NCBI GenBank assembly: GCA_026419785.1
Contig: JAODTK010002932.1
Span: forward strand, 107,523 to 171,522
DNA length: 64,000 nt
Direction: 5' to 3'
Source: Sclerodactyla briareus
Taxonomy: Eukaryota; Echinodermata; Holothuroidea; Dendrochirotida; Sclerodactylidae
Shown: piece by piece, positions 49,452 through 61,399 of the stretch
Numbering within the stretch: position 1 is the first letter of the stretch
Layout of the letters: every line of letters begins with the position of its first letter
Translations under genes and position numbers: made by a program
Notes under the pieces: model-generated
Seen by the model: the letters and a program-made list of their open reading frames with translations, nothing else
What the model was told of the DNA's origin: nothing
Databases searched by the model: none

Positions 49452-49670
49452 GAGGCTCCCTAATCCACAGGGATAGCGAGTTAGGTTTGAGCGTCTCTAT
49501 CTATGAATTGGGGGATAACAAAGTCAATATGGGCAACCAACACACTGAACATGAACTAGGACCAAGTTTTTGCTCGGAAGGTGATGCTGTGAGAAAAATG
49601 TTGTGGAAGCAGCAAAACCAGGCATACCAACCAGAGTGTAGTATTTTAGCCACGAAGATCCCCAGGGAAG
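49452..49670 (+). CDS. Candidate internal exon, unrecognised (phase 1-1)
   Basis: From an AG at 49450-49451 to a good donor (GGGAAG|GTAAAT) there are 219 bp open in one frame, phase 1 at both ends. It reads GSLIHRDSELGLSVSIYELG, then NQHTEHELGPSFCSEGDAV and KMLWKQQNQAYQPECSILAT. The composition is varied and protein-like, but the acceptor has only a modest pyrimidine tract and no neighbouring exon could be linked. It may be a chance frame. Confidence 0.3.
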
Positions 49671-51274
49671 GTAAATACCCCCCTCCCAATACTTTGACAT
49701 GGAATAAAGGTCCGCTACTTGGCATGGTCACAAGGGGGGGGGATTAAAGGGGGCAAACCAACAGCAAATGCCTGATGTTTTAATACCTGATACTCTACCT
49801 CAAATTATCAGTTACTGTTGAATTGATCTATGGTTATGGCTGAGTAATCAAAATCCACATAAAAAACAACCTGTTAAAACATCATTTATAATGTTTTAGC
49901 TACAAACCCTTGCTATACACTAATTTTCTTTCTTCAGGAAACAAGTATGCTAGATTGCTCACAATTAGAAGGATGTGATGCTTGCAGTGTCAGGGCCTCG
50001 AGAGTCCGAGGCAATCTCCGTGCCTACAAATGTGAAACTTGGAGCCCTCATCCCTCAGATAATCGGGGGCCCAGGGGCCATTAGCCCTATAAATAAATCG
50101 ATAACCCCCAAGTCTAATGAAATCGTATAACCAGGGGTATTTGAGGGAGGCAAAAGACCCAGGGGTCTTTACTCGGTCACATTTAGATAGCCTAACTAAT
50201 ATAAATGAGCCAAAAGCACTATTTCAATGTTTGTTGGCAGACGACATGCATGGACGCTAGGTTTCATAGCCTCTGGCGGTTGATTTTCTCATTTAAAGCC
50301 CTGGTCCTCCTCAAGCAGAAAGCCGAGAAGGTTGTTCAGGGCCCACGGTCCGACCAAAATTAACACCTAGTCCCATGCCAGATCCAAAACCAGTGGCTCT
50401 TTTTATGAGAAGTAACCCCTGGACTCTGATCCCGTATTTTGATCTTGTCCCTTTTTAACAGCATTGTATTGGAGGTATTATACATTCATTTATACTAATG
50501 CCCTTTTCACACTGCAATTGACCCCCAGCTTATTCAGGCTATGATCATAATAATAATCTGAAGGGAAGGAGAGTCAACAGAAGGAAGGTCCACCCTGATA
50601 ATATCATCTGATACTGAAAGGGAAAAAGTAACACTAACGCGGACATGATGAACCATGTTCTTCTGTGCTCAAATTACACGATAACCAAGGCAGAATGGAA
50701 AGTAAACCACCACCAAGCTTTGGAGTGAAAGACTGTTCACACCATTACAAATGGCGATACTAACAGGAAGCAGAAGGGCATTGCAGGGAACCATACGAAA
50801 CTCCATCCAAACTATATCTAGATCACGGTATATTGTCATCGCGTAAGTTTAATTCAAATAGTATAAATTTTGATATACCATGGGGCAGTTTGCGATGTGG
50901 TTTATTGTGACACCATACATACACAGTTCTGTCAATTTTTTGTGAGGTTGTGGGAGATGCATTGCATCTTCGATACAGTAGTGTTGAGGGTCGGCCATAC
51001 TACAACGATAAGTGAGTAGTGCAACAACGGCTATTTTGACCCAAAACATTTAAACTTGGCAATAGCGCTTCACTACGATTCGTCAATTGCGTATTTTCTA
51101 GTCTGAACGATTGATAAATATTCCCTACGACCATCACTAAGGGGAATTGTAATTGTTTCGGGAAAACCTCGCTATTTGAAAAGGTATTTGAGGTACACAA
51201 GACTTATGACATTTTTCAACACCACAAGCACCCGTCCTTCCTGGTTCAGCCTGTTTAAATCAAAAGGAGAAAAA

Positions 51275-51855
51275 TGCAGAATGATTTATACGCATGCGTC
51301 AGTCCAAACCAGAAGTTCATAGGGACTTTCCGTTGCGGGTTATAGACATTTGAAGTTTGTGTATTAGAAGCAGTGTATTGTGCAAGTTCGAACGGTTATT
51401 CCATCATACAAATAATAAATGATGTATACTGCACAACCTACAAAACATTTTTGTTTTCTACTGAAATTCCAACATTAATTTCATTTAAAAACATTTAGTC
51501 TATGGGAGCCGATTGCTGTTGTAGTGAGTTGGTAAGTATTGATAATTGTAAAAACTTTTTTTTTTGGTGAGGGAAAAGACAACAGAAATTCTGAGAAATG
51601 TGGACTTAAATTCAACTACCGATGGAAAACCATCAAAAACTTACAGAATTCCTGTGTTGGCCTGGTTGTGACATCACACGTTTATTGTGCAAATTGGGGA
51701 TTCCCCCCAATTTATTGCCCACTGGCCCAAGCTTGAAGGCCAATAACTCAACATAGGCACATCATATTGAAAGGGATCTATAGATAGAGTTTCCATTCGC
51801 AACAGATCTCTGTTGTATCCCGCCTTGCAGTTGCCCCTTTCAAAGATTGTGCAGC
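51275..51855 (-). mobile_element. Dispersed element family A, inverted copy
   Basis: CAAACCAGAAGTTCATAGG, TTCTACTGAAATTCC, GACAACAGAAATTCTGAG, GAAGGCCAATAACTCAAC and CTCTGTTGTATCCCGCC are collinear with the inverted copy at 16545-17137. The right end, reverse-complemented, is CTTTGAAAGGGGCAACTGC. Confidence 0.82.
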
Positions 51856-52599
51856 AGAACAGCTAAATATATTGTTAGGTGACTACTTTTTTATGTGTTG
51901 CTACATCATAAGGCCTGGCTATTCCATCCATGTGATCTATAACACAAACGGTATTATACCTCAAACAAACAGGAAGAAAGAAAGATCTTGCTGCTCTGAT
52001 GAAAACCGAAAAATTAATGACAGTGCAAACAAACCATTCCAAAGAATGACCCCATTAGTTATTTTGTTGAGCCAATCAGAAGTAATGAACTGAAAGTCTG
52101 CTGAGGGGCAAGTATGATACTTGAAGGAAACTGGAAAAGACCCCTCCATCTACAAAATAGAGTAGAAATTCCAAAAAAGAGAGAGGACATTCTAAGACAA
52201 TGAATGGTCAGTAGTATTGAATAGTAAATGTTAAAGTGGATTTTTTTATCACTGGGATGGGCACAGACTAAGGAGAGGTGATAATTAGAGCTTTCAGGAA
52301 AAGATTTTTTAATATGAGATACACACATTCGGGACCATTTGACCTGTTGATCATAATTTACTGGCCTTTTGGGAGTTTAGCTACTATATAAAAATTAGAT
52401 GGGGAAGGTATTATTTCAACATACTCAAAATGGCTCAATAAGCAACGCATGGTAATTTGCGTCAATCAATAAACTTGTCTGCTATGAATTACGCAAAACT
52501 AGCAAGGACGTAGTCAACTTACTCTGTGGGAAGGAACTGAGCTCATGGTTGTAACAAAAAAAAAAAAAAAAAAAAAAAATAGAGCCACCAAGGTGCCGT

Positions 52600-53306
52600 G
52601 GCTCAAACTGCACAAAATGTTACCAAGACAAATGGTTCAAGATCAATGTGGTCGAGAAGGGCAGTTCAAACAATGACCCTATTGTGCCCACACTGGGCCC
52701 TGGGTCCTAAATAACGGGCACCCTGCGAGTATGGCTTTTGGACCATCATAGTAACCCCGAAAAACATCAGCCCTGTGCAAAACAAAATGTGCAGGAGATT
52801 TGCTCGTTGTACTTCATTAATGGGCCATGAGCCCGACGAAAATTCTGAACAAACCCAATGGCCCTCTTCCCAATGACTATTACAGATCTTGGGAGCATTA
52901 CATATACCAAAAGACTATTACATATAACTTTGAAAGAGAAATGAATGAAGCTTTTGGGAGGAGAGCCATTCAAGCTCATGTGTGAAATAAAAGGGGCCCT
53001 CGGGCCCATGTGGGACCTTGGACAAAATTCCTGAAAGGTACGGCTGTTTGAACCATCATTATGACTGAAAATCAGCAATGTGCACCAAGATTTGTAGGAG
53101 ATACACTTTGAAATTTACACATAATGGCTATATGGTCCCTGTAATTGACCGGGACATCAAAGGGAAAAAAATTCCCATGGGTCAATAAACATTATGTCCA
53201 CGTTCGTCAACATCCATCACGAATGACTGTGGGGCCAAAACGGGGCAATTGTTGACATTGACAGGACAGACAGGACATTATAGATAGATAGATAGATAGA
53301 TAGATA
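52600..53306 (+). mobile_element. Composite long repeat (family E), shorter copy ending in (GATA)n
   Basis: Units share CACACTGGGCCCTGGG, CATCAGCCCTGTGCAAAAC, a GTACGGCTGTTTGAACC block and CCATCATTATGACTGA. They end with CATGGGTCAATAAACATTAT, CATCACGAATGACTGTGG and a (GATA)n run at 53281-53306. The layout matches 59140-60655. It has no coding capacity. Confidence 0.75.
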
Positions 53307-54598
53307 TATTTCCAATATTCCTAAAAAAATCAGCGAATCGGTTAACGTAATGTGTCAATTTAGCAGAATATCCCCATAATGTGACTTTCTTTCAATTAGT
53401 AATTTATGTCAAGTTCAGTAACAAACTTTCTCAAAATTTGAATTTCTGAAGGGAAATTGTTATTATCAAACATTTCACTGTACATTCTCAGCTAAGTTTT
53501 TGTAAACTTTACCTCTGGGGCCTTATTGCTTTGTTCATCTAGACTAGGGTTTAGGAGTGGTAATTCTTCTTTATGTTTATTTCCAATGTGGTCGCATGCC
53601 TACGGTGCCCTTGCAGTCAGTGTTGGCTAGGCGTCCCCTTGTGCTCTTCCCTTTGTTAGGTGACATACTAATCTGTGTCTGTGACACGCCCAGGGCGCGA
53701 GGGTTATTTAAACTCCTAGGCAGATTGTGTGATAACTTGCCCTATACTCAATGCTATGCACACTGCCAAATATTTGCAAGACACATTCCTGGTCTCGACT
53801 CTATGTTAGTTCAAGGCTCTTTGATCATATGTATGCCGTCATATAGGATGGGGTGGTCCCTATTTCCGAACACCTGAAGGATCAAAATTGTAAAATGAAA
53901 TTAGCTATTTCCTCGTCAACTTATTCTTGTTTACTTCCAAACAAGTTTTTTTTTTTGGAAAGGAGAACTGTTTTTTGTATCTTTTCCGCGACCTGCTGAG
54001 TGAGATTTTCAAGATACCCAATTGCTAGGGACATTTATGTTTGTTTGTCAATAACCACACCTGTTTCCAATTCATTATATGTGGACTACGGTCCACGAAT
54101 CACTCTGCTCCTCTCGTGAAATGTTTGAGCATACATGTTTTGCATTCGTGGCCGTGCCCTCCTGTGTAATGAATACACAGGTATTCATTCATGTATTCAT
54201 GTACACTGACAAAGAGCTGTTACATTATCATAGAATCTTCCAAAGTTCGACATGATCTAATAATACAGAGACAGGCAAGTGTGTCTTTAATATCTATGTT
54301 GGCCATGAGCCATGCTATCACTAAACACCTTTGCTGACATCCTAAAGAAATATCCTTGTAGTCTGGAGACACCAAGGGTAACTTAGGTACTCCTTCCACA
54401 TCTACTAATATGAACAAAGGGGCCCTTTATATTCAGTAAGATTGACGTCTCAATTTTGTCAACGTCACTTGTTCGACTCAGTGGCCCCCTTCTATTGGAG
54501 GCATTCACAGTCAGTAAACCCAAGAAAGCTTGCAACAGTCCCAGTTCGTTCTCAAGCTTTCACATGAGGGCTCGTTTCCAAGCTTTCAAGAATCTCGC

Positions 54599-55210
54599 TC
54601 ATAGAGACAGATAGGCTTGGGGCGTTAAGGACCTGCTTTCCGATGCCTCGCTCGCGTGAGTGTCGCTGACGTAGTACCACTTCCTTTGGGGGGCGGTGTC
54701 CTCCCCCCCCGCCGCTGCCAGTGGGGGAACTGCGGCACCCCACTCCTCTCCGGATGTACCCGGTTGTGGTTGGTGGTGTTGCCTTGTACGCCACCGTTCG
54801 AGGTGGGCTGTGGTTTTGTCAGAGTTGTGCGTCATCTCCCGTCGCCCTCTTCGCGGGAATCGGCAGGATGCCGTTCGGCTGCGGGTGCACCTGCGGAGAG
54901 AGGTGCACTGCTGTTTCTTTTGGAGGGTGTGGGGCGCCGTTTTCTCTGCGCATGGGTCCTCCTCTTGCCGGAGCTGCCGATTAAGATTCCAGGTTCGTTT
55001 GGTATCCGGCGTGTGCAGGTACAGTGGATGTGATGGCTGCCGTACCGTATGTAGGACGGTAGTTGCCGAACTGTAAGTCGTCCCGGAGTGTTCCACGATT
55101 CCGTAGATGGGCGTAGAGGACCTGCCCATCTTTTTCCAAATTTCTGGTGGAATGAACGTGGAACGCCTAGTAGTTTTACATGATATTTCATGACACGACA
55201 CAATGTACAA
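54599..55210 (-). pseudogene. GC-rich remnant resembling the end of a retrotransposon pol gene
   Basis: This ~600-bp island is far more GC-rich than its flanks. On the minus strand one frame is open for 203 codons. Parts of two frames look like the integrase C-terminal region of Ty3/gypsy-type pol: FGKRWAGPLR in one, PIYGIVEHSGTTY in the next, then VRQLPSYIRYGSHH and RRIPNEPGI back in the first, followed by a charged, proline- and glutamine-rich tail. Splitting of the motif over two frames suggests frameshifts, so it is probably dead. No protease, reverse transcriptase or flanking long terminal repeats were found. A conventional host exon is the alternative. Confidence 0.35.
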
Positions 55211-56562
55211 GTTTGCCCTTACCGTGGCTCCTCAATAGCAGAATCCATGCACATGACACCCATGAGAAGCATTGCAATAAGTGACGATGGAAAAAAAACA
55301 AAAACCCAGTAACGTCCAGGATGCCATTTTATGCAACAATTATCAGAGTGGCACCCAGCGCCTTTTCCTTGATGTGGGGAACTGAATTATTTCGCGACTG
55401 CATGTCTTACGAGAAGGCAGACTCAACGTGACTGTGTTGAATCATTGACATACATTCACTTACACAACATTTGGAGAAACAATTGCATCCAACAAGCTGA
55501 AGCTATAATGATGCATCGAAGCCTGTGCTTATTTACCTTGGCGGTCTTTCACTCTGGAGCATTTATTATGAATGGTCCCAGTCCGAGATGGACGGATCCC
55601 GCCCAGTGGCTCCTCAAAATGCCCCCGCCCCCTCCACTCAGAGGGACTGAGAGCTTCCAGTTGCTACGCAGAATTCCTGTAATCAATGTTGCAACTGCAA
55701 TCTTGATCTGATTGGCCAATGCATGGGCATGACTAGGAAAAAAAATATGTGCATGATTTGTGCTCATCACGCTTCGTGGTTCTATTATTTTGCATTGTCT
55801 AACCTGTTTAAAAATGAATGCCAAGGAACCCCATTCTTCTCTTGAGTTTCTATTCTCCTGCTCCAACACTCGGCCAACCAGTCATGAGCGGCCGAGGCCA
55901 GTGTAGAGGCATATGCGCGCCTATCCTTGCGACAAGCACTTACACAATGGGCGACAGAGAACGAGATAAAAATTCCTCCCAAATCAGAAAGGATACTCCT
56001 CTAACAATACATAGAAGAAGGCTCTGATGATGAACTTCTGATGACTTTACTTGATGTATCCCAAAAAATTTCATAAATAATACTAGCCGAAAACACTTGA
56101 TTACTACCCCTAATCCGGCGAGATGAGAATGTCGATGGTGCCCACCAGTTTTGTGGCGGGGTGCAAGGTCCAATATGGGCCAAGTTGACTAAGTGAAATT
56201 GCTTGTAGGGGCTATCCTTTCGTGAGGAGATACCTAATTGCCACAATTCAGTGTTCAATTAGTTGATGGCATGCTGTATACTGACTGGAATGACTCGCCT
56301 GCAGAATGGCGGATAGGTCCAGGACCAGGGGAAGTTCTATGTGAGGGTGATCTTCCCTGAGGCTGAAGCCCACCTGAATGGCAACGGTAATATGAACATC
56401 AACATGGACAGTAAAATGGGGAATATGGAGACAGGTTCAGGTGGTCAAAAATTTACCTGTGTGATGGCATAGTGCGATGAGGTTGGCAGTGTCCCAGTCC
56501 ATTCCAAAAATTAGAACAACAGCAGATGCATAGAGAACTATCTCTCTAAAAATGCATTCAGC
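55211..56562. other. No gene recognised
   Basis: No exon or repeat copy could be supported; on the minus strand this would lie upstream of the pol-like remnant, but no integrase core motif was seen. Confidence 0.4.
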
Positions 56563-56760
56563 CCACACTGGGCCAGGGTCCCTAAATACTGGACACCCTG
56601 AATGAAGTTGAGGTCATCAAGCAATTCTTTATGACCGAAAAGCAGACTTTGCAACGAATTTGTTTGCAGATACAAGATTTGCATATTTCAGATAATCGCC
56701 CAATCCAAAAAAATGGGGCCCTGGCCCAGAACCCTGGGGGGGGGGGGACACACCCTTATA
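56563..56760 (+). mobile_element. Family E fragment
   Basis: CCCACACTGGGCCAGGGTCC, then ACTGGACACCCTGAA, GCAACGAATTTGTTTGCAG and CAAGATTTGCATATTTC match one unit of the composite repeat at 59140-60655. The fragment ends near a G run at 56737-56749. Confidence 0.65.
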
Positions 56761-57474
56761 CTGCTGAGCTGGTTTGAACTAAAAAAGTACATAAAATGGT
56801 CAGAACGATAATTGTTCAGCCACGACTTTTAGATGGAAATATGTGATAATAAAACAGAGGGAATTCCTATTCCACATTCAGGATGGTTAGCAAAACAGCC
56901 AGCAAATCAGGTCCAAGCCGTAATGATGGTGACTGGTCTTGACTTGGCTACCCCCAAAATAATGAGATCATGACGGACATGCTATCATTTGTAGGGTGAC
57001 TGGCCCGTCACTTCAGTCACTCCTCACAACAGATGGGCTATTTTACAACTCGCTCACTAGGGGCAATAGAGGATGGGGGTGGTTTAGTAGGTAATTTATG
57101 AAATAGGGCTGGACATTGGAGTTGGCCGGAGTAAGTAAGATAAATGTGCAAAGAGTTTACGAGAAAGAAACGAATGGGATCCAGATGAATAAGTCAGAAG
57201 CAATCTCTATTAAATTCAGGGTTGAGAGAAGAAAGGGGTGATAGTGTCAGTCTTCAGCTGGATCGGGCACTGTCATTATCACCACAAGGATAATAATCAG
57301 ACAAGAGAATTGGGTGCAAGAGAAGTGGGTGATACTCGGGCGGGAAGGGGAAGAGTGGAGGGATTTTGTACCAAGGGCCCTTCCTGGTGCCTTTGATTTG
57401 ATTCTACGGTCCCAGGAAGTCACGTAAGGCTCATCAATGAATGAACCTGCTGTATCATCAGACTAGTGTCAGAT

Positions 57475-58085
57475 TAAATCGAGACAGGGTGTCACATCAA
57501 CCTGCTCTCAGGACTGCCTTTTTACGTCCCCTCCGAAATGACGTTCAGTGAACTCCAGCATCCGGCCACTTCCTCGAGACCAGGAGGAGCAGAAGATCCA
57601 TGTCCAACATAGTAATTAGGGAGCTTTTAGATTACGACGGGCAACGGCAAACGTATGCCGCAATGTTAAACCTAATGCGCATGCGACAACCTCACTAAAT
57701 ACCGTACAACATCGATCCACAACGGGAGTAACACATTTAGGGGTTGTTATATACGACAGTGACCGTTGAACCCAGCGCGTTGGATAATTCAACAGGCTAA
57801 TAACAAGGAATTCGGGAAATTTACAGTCAATACTCGACCACGCGCAATCGTAAAACGCAACACATACACATCACGCAACTGGCCACATTGGACACGTCGT
57901 AGGAAATCTAAGCGTCCTTATGCAGGACGGCGACGTGGCCTACAAGTGAAAACATTACGTACCACTTTGCCGTTGCCATCGTGAATCTAAAGCTCCATAA
58001 TGTCTCGAAAACAAACACCAGGAACCCATGCACAAATAACTGCATTACAATGGAACCATGACCACTTGGTTTTCGGGGATTGGGC
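57475..58085 (+). mobile_element. Dispersed repeat family D copy, split by a nested insertion
   Basis: TTCAGTGAACTCCAGCATCC and GACCAGGAGGAGCAGAAG lie left of 57618. AAACAAACACCAGGAACC and TGCATTACAATGGAACCATG resume right of 57996. Compared with 46370-46640, the middle is replaced by the element at 57619-57996. Confidence 0.7.
57619..57996. mobile_element. 378-bp inverted-repeat element (MITE) nested in a family D copy
   Basis: The left end reads GGGAGCTTTTAGATTACGAC followed by GGGCAACGGCAAACG. The reverse-complemented right end reads GGAGCTTTAGATTCACGATG followed by GCAACGGCAAAGTGG, an imperfect inverted repeat of about 40 bp. The contained 72-codon basic frame (57766-57984) runs into the right terminal repeat and is probably accidental. 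Target-site duplication is unclear (TAAT occurs near both edges). Confidence 0.82.
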
Positions 58086-58494
58086 ATGCACTGGCATGAG
58101 CTGCCAAGACTAGTTTGTGAATAGTGTGAATGTTCCTGATGTCCACGACAAATTCTTGAAATTTTGTTTTTAGTGGCAAAATTTTCTTAAAACATTATGA
58201 AAATGTGTCACGACTTCACGCATTGACACAAATGTTTCCAACGAATGGGCAAACTATGCGGGGGGACCCCAATGCGGGCAAGTTTGAAGGGGGCTATGGA
58301 AAGCAAGAGCACGATGGATGGATGATATCAAGCGAACGAAAGGCCTATCTCTGATGAATTGCGGAGAGGACAAGGCGGGAACCGGTGGACTGGAGGATGT
58401 ATGTCATGGTCATCACAGGGGTCGGACACGACTAGACAGTACAAGGGTGTATGGAACGCAACCCCAGGCAGCAACAGGCTCCGTTAAAAAAGTA

Positions 58495-58605
58495 CCCCCC
58501 CCCCCCCCCCCCCCCCCCGGAGAGGAAAGTAGGTAGGAAATTTAGAAAAATAGGAGGAAGGAAAGTAGGATTTTGATCAGGAAAATAGGAGCAAAGTAGG
58601 ACCTT
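58495..58605. repeat. C run of 24 followed by AAAGTAGGA-type repeats
   Basis: Twenty-four cytosines (58495-58518) are followed by GGAAAGTAGGTAGGAAA, AAAATAGGAGGAAGG and GGAGCAAAGTAGGACC. A second cluster with AAAAAGTAGAGAAAGTAGGA and AAAAAAGTAGGACCTG lies at 62761-62842. The pairing suggests one family with this motif at an edge. Confidence 0.6.
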
Positions 58606-59139
58606 CATTGTTTCATTCAGTCATGTACCTTGCACTCATAGAACATACCAAACAATGAAAAAAATTCCCAACATTTGCAAATTCAATTCAGTTCTTCTCG
58701 TTAATTTACACATCAAATAGAGAATGTGAATGTCACACATGAGGAACAGAGCTTGGGTTGAGTTTGTAGTAACATTCACAATGAATATTCCAAGTGATCT
58801 TCCTCCTCCTCCAAGTTATTCGAAAGGAGATTGGGCAATTACTTGTAGATCAAATAATTTATACCGCTTCAAAGCCGACTTGAAACTTTCTGCGAAGACT
58901 ACTACAAGAATCTGAGTACAGTGACTAATAGCCAGTGCTCAGAAGCAGAGAGCTCTTAGGGACCTGTAATTGTCACTTTGGAAACTATAGAGCACCAATA
59001 GAGTGCTTAGCTCACACTGACACGATGTACCCGAACGAATGTACAATTAATGTGTTAAATGTTAAGATCATAGGAGGGGCCAAAGAGGCAGATTTTTCAA
59101 CAATGGCCTATTGTTGTGCCCCTCTATGACTTTTGACCA

Positions 59140-60655
59140 TGATTTTCATAGGGCCCAAGATGTCTATTCAGCAGTCAATAAATATTCCACATAATGGATC
59201 ACAGGGCCAACAGTCACACTGGCCAGTCCTAATCCCTGGGCACCCTGAAGGTACAGCTATTAGACCATCATTATACTGAACAATCACACTGTTGCACAGA
59301 ATTTTAGAGATACAGATTTTGCCAGATTCCTATATTGAGGACTATCACATGTAACTCGTTACATGTAATGAAATCAATTGAAGCTTGTGGAGGAGAGGGG
59401 AGATGATTTCAAGACATGTGGAAAATTTCAAAATAAACATGGGCCCACGGCCCAAAGTGGACCTGGCCCCCCCCAAATCCAAGGGTACGGCTGTTAGCCA
59501 TCATTATGATCAATTCCACACACTGGCAACAGAATTCGTAGAGGAGGACATTTTTGTTCATTCCCATGATGGGCTTCTAGAGGGCTTCACACTGGGCTTT
59601 GGACCTTCCTGGCCCATGAAGGCATCGCAACTGACCACCTTATGACTGAACATGAGCAGTGGGCAACAAAATTTGTAGAAGATAAAAGAATTTGCAGTAT
59701 TTCTTATGATGGCCTAAGGGCCCAAACTGGGCCTTAGCCCCAATCCATGACCGAACCTCCTGGCCCCTCTCCCCAAGGACCATACTGTAACTTTGAAGAT
59801 CATCCCTTGAATTCTTGAGAGAGGAGGTGCATTTCAAGTCCATGTGTGAAATTTCATTAAATGGGCCCACGGGCCCCAGTGGGACCTTAGACCAAATCCT
59901 GAACACACCCCGAGGTTGGCTGTTATACCATCATTATGACTGAATGTCACCTGTGCACTGAAATTCGTAAGAGTAGAAGCATTGTGCATATTCCATATGA
60001 CGGGCCCCATGGCCCACACCTGGGGGGCCTTGGACCTGAATCCTAGGCAACCTGAAGGTACACATTAGACCAGCCATTATTACTGAACTCAGCCCTGTGC
60101 AACGAAATTTGTGTAGGAGTGACAAGATTTTGCGGTATTTCAGAAGATGGACCCGAGGGCCCCAAATGGGGCCTTGATCCCCAAAATCCCGAACACCCCC
60201 TCTGGTCCCTCCCCCAAGGACCAGACATGCCACTTTGAAGAACAACAATTGAATCTTGTGGGAATAGATACATTTCAAGTACTATTGTGTGAATTCATAA
60301 AATGGCCCTCGGCCCAAGTGGGACCTTGGACCAAAATTCTCTGAACACCCCGAATGTACGGCTGTCGGACCATCATTATGACCGAACATAATGAGCACCA
60401 AAATTTGTAGGAGGAGATCGTTTTTGATTTGACACATAATGGCCTATATGGCCCCTTTAATGCCCTTTGAACCTTGACCTTCACAAACACAAACATGTCT
60501 CATGGGTCAATAAACATTGTGGCCATTTTGGTCTAAATCCATCACAGAATGACTGTTTTGGGGGCCAAAAAGCATGTAACACACTGGTGGGTGGATGGAT
60601 TGATAGATAGATAGACAGATCGATGATTAGATAGATATAATAGATCGATAGATAG
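59140..60655 (+). mobile_element. Composite long repeat (family E), longest copy, ending in (GATA)-type microsatellite
   Basis: Diverged units recur with the anchor ACCATCATTATGACTGAAC at about 59263, 59499, 59630, 59927, 60070 and 60369. Spacings roughly alternate between a short (~135-140 bp) and a long (~240-300 bp) step, giving a two-part higher-order unit. Other shared blocks are GTGGGACCTTGGACCAAAA, GAACACCCCGAAGGTACGG and CTCCCCCAAGGACCA. The copy ends CATGGGTCAATAAACATTGT, then AGAATGACTGTTTTGGGGGC and a GATA/GATC tract (60601-60655), just like the copy ending at 53306. No protein is encoded. Confidence 0.75.
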
Positions 60656-61399
60656 AGTGACAATGCAGATTCACAAAAACCATGCTTGGATGGTTTGAGC
60701 TAAAAAAAAATGATGATTAAAATGTCATACCGGTCAACACATGCTCCCTTTCAAATCAAGGAACAAAGAGGGCAATACATGGAAATGTAAAATCGCATCA
60801 GAAATCTTGTGTGAATACTGTTCATTTAGTCACCCCATAACCTTTTATTTCAATTCCCCAGATTAATCAAGGGTTTTCCCCATAAATCCCATTCTGGGTT
60901 TTACCCTACAACTTTATGCATCAAAATCCACATTTTCGATCTTCCCCCAATTTATTTTGGAAGAAAACCCTTGGATTATCAATGTAGTAAATGTCATACA
61001 CTGTCCATTCAATCATCAGTCATGACATTGTCAACACATGCATCCTTTCAAAACAGTGAGATATAACAACATCTAGATTGATCATTAGGTACCCTTGAGC
61101 TAAAGCAACTCACTGAACTAAGTAAGGTTTGTTAGTAGGAAGCTGCTGAGAAAGACACTGATTTTTTGTGGAGTCACCCCTATTCAATACTATCCGTGTC
61201 ACTATTCTTAACTATTTCGGTGTAAAAACCAAGCCAGCAACCACTCTACAAAATTTTGGTATTGCCGTATGATACTTACAATGCACTGCTAAATCGTAGT
61301 GATTTCTATGATTTTCTACATGGTCGCTCTTTAAAACCTCGGGTTACCTACCCATACAGTACATCATAGCACATGTACATTAACAATATATATTGAACT

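Noticed and set aside
53281-53306. CRISPR-like short repeats
   Set aside because: Simple GATA microsatellite with no spacers; the genome is eukaryotic.
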